Of a stretch of 5,615 nt of DNA, positions 5,175 to 5,615 are shown one piece after another (position 1 is the stretch's first letter; each line of letters starts with the position of its first letter). A model generated the notes under the pieces. It did not search any database. It had not been told where the DNA came from and saw only the letters and a list, made by a program, of their open reading frames with translations. The stretch is from Micrococcales bacterium. Its GTDB lineage: Bacteria; Actinomycetota; Actinomycetes; Actinomycetales; Microbacteriaceae. A program made the position numbers and the translations under genes. The stretch covers positions 1 to 5,615 of the forward strand of contig CANFPR010000063.1 in the NCBI GenBank assembly GCA_947448975.1, in the 5' to 3' direction.

Positions 5175-5615
5175 TTACTCTTCGTCTGAGTCGTTTGACT
5201 CAGCTGAAGCGCCTTCACCCTCAACAACAGGAGCAAGCGATAGCTTGCCGCGGTCGTCAATCTTGGTGATTTCAACCTGGATCTTCTGGCCAACTTCGAG
5301 AACGTCTTCAACGTTTTCGACGCGCTTTCCGCCCGAGATCTTCTTGAGCTCAGAAACGTGAAGCAGACCATCCTTGCCAGGTACCAGCGAGATGAACGCA
5401 CCGAAGGTGGCCAACTTGACTACGGTTCCAAGGAAACGCTCGCCAATCTCTGGTACGTGTGGGTTGGCAATGGCGTTGACTGCAGCGCGAGCTGCCTCTG
5501 CCGAAGGGCCGTCGGTTGCACCGATGTAAACGGTACCGTCGTCTTCGATCGAGATGTCGGCTCCGGTGTCTTCCTGAATCTGGTTGATCATCTTGCCCTT
5601 AGGGCCAATGACCTC
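5175..5615 (-). CDS. pnp: Polynucleotide phosphorylase, C-terminal KH-S1 part (5' end outside window)
   Basis: The frame is open at the right edge (visible residues begin [13 protein letters not shown]), so this is the last 146 residues of a protein of normally 700-770. PNPase degrades RNA phosphorolytically from the 3' end and can add tails; in Actinobacteria it is also called GpsI. What is seen is the KH domain with its GxxG loop (GPKG) and [16 protein letters not shown], then an S1 RNA-binding domain ([33 protein letters not shown] through [12 protein letters not shown]), then an acidic, low-complexity tail ending SNDSDEE. The catalytic RNase PH domains lie outside the window. A separate start at the internal ATG (5591) is not credible because it would cut the KH domain. 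The last codons contain a perfect 7-bp inverted repeat. The M16 peptidase follows after 26 bp. Confidence 0.95.
   Translation of the reverse strand, partial: EVIGPKGKMINQIQEDTGADISIEDDGTVYIGATDGPSAEAARAAVNAIANPHVPEIGERFLGTVVKLATFGAFISLVPGKDGLLHVSELKKISGGKRVENVEDVLEVGQKIQVEITKIDDRGKLSLAPVVEGEGASAESNDSDEE
5186..5203 (-). other. Perfect 7-bp stem-loop in the 3' end of pnp
   Basis: On the minus strand CTGAGTC-AAAC-GACTCAG is a perfect 7-bp stem with a 4-nt loop, eight bases before the pnp stop codon and within the codons for ESNDSD. No T-tract follows, so it does not look like an intrinsic terminator. It could be an RNA-processing or stability structure for the pnp-peptidase message, or a chance product of the acidic, Ser-rich tail. 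Confidence 0.5.

Noticed and set aside
5175..5591. A stand-alone S1-domain protein starting at the internal ATG
   Set aside because: The frame continues unbroken to the window edge and the residues before that ATG complete the KH-domain GxxG motif, so it is the tail of PNPase.

Overview
The window comes from a bacterial chromosome, most likely an actinobacterium of the Microbacteriaceae type. The moderate GC content (mid-50s percent by eye) and compact layout resemble the streamlined planktonic lineages (Rhodoluna/Aquiluna-like), but that is inference. The case for Actinobacteria is gene order and protein signatures: pnp/gpsI, an M16 peptidase (pepR), dapB, thyX and dapA in one direction is the arrangement known from actinobacterial genomes such as Mycobacterium, and the DUF4395 protein is of an actinobacterial type.

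Read along the minus strand (right to left): the C-terminal part of polynucleotide phosphorylase (KH and S1 domains, 5175-5615, cut by the right edge); a complete M16 zinc peptidase (3814-5148); a complete dapB (3088-3804); a small two-helix membrane protein with a TPR-like tail, overlapping dapB by ATGA (2645-3091); then, after an interruption, thyX (953-1678); and dapA (1-882, its stop codon lying just beyond the left edge). The interruption is a two-gene plus-strand unit (1759-2648): a membrane-anchored thioredoxin-like protein with a CSQC motif, and a DUF4395 membrane protein with its own CLGC motif, coupled by a TAATG overlap. This unit diverges from thyX across 80 bp and meets the TPR gene tail to tail with a 4-bp overlap of stop codons.

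Functionally the window combines RNA turnover (PNPase), protein processing (M16 peptidase), the first two committed steps of diaminopimelate/lysine synthesis (DapA, DapB), flavin-dependent dTMP synthesis (ThyX), and a probable thiol-redox pair of unknown job. No gene start has a convincing Shine-Dalgarno sequence. Four of them (dapA, thyX, the thioredoxin-like gene, dapB) have a TAnnnT -10-like hexamer ending 6-7 nt before the start codon, the geometry expected of leaderless transcripts. No RNA genes, CRISPR arrays, insertion sequences or long repeats were seen. The items most worth a second look are the thioredoxin/DUF4395 pair, the leaderless promoter set (two sharing the octamer ACCGATAG), the serine run replacing the usual acidic residue in the DapB cofactor loop, and a perfect 7-bp stem-loop inside the end of pnp.
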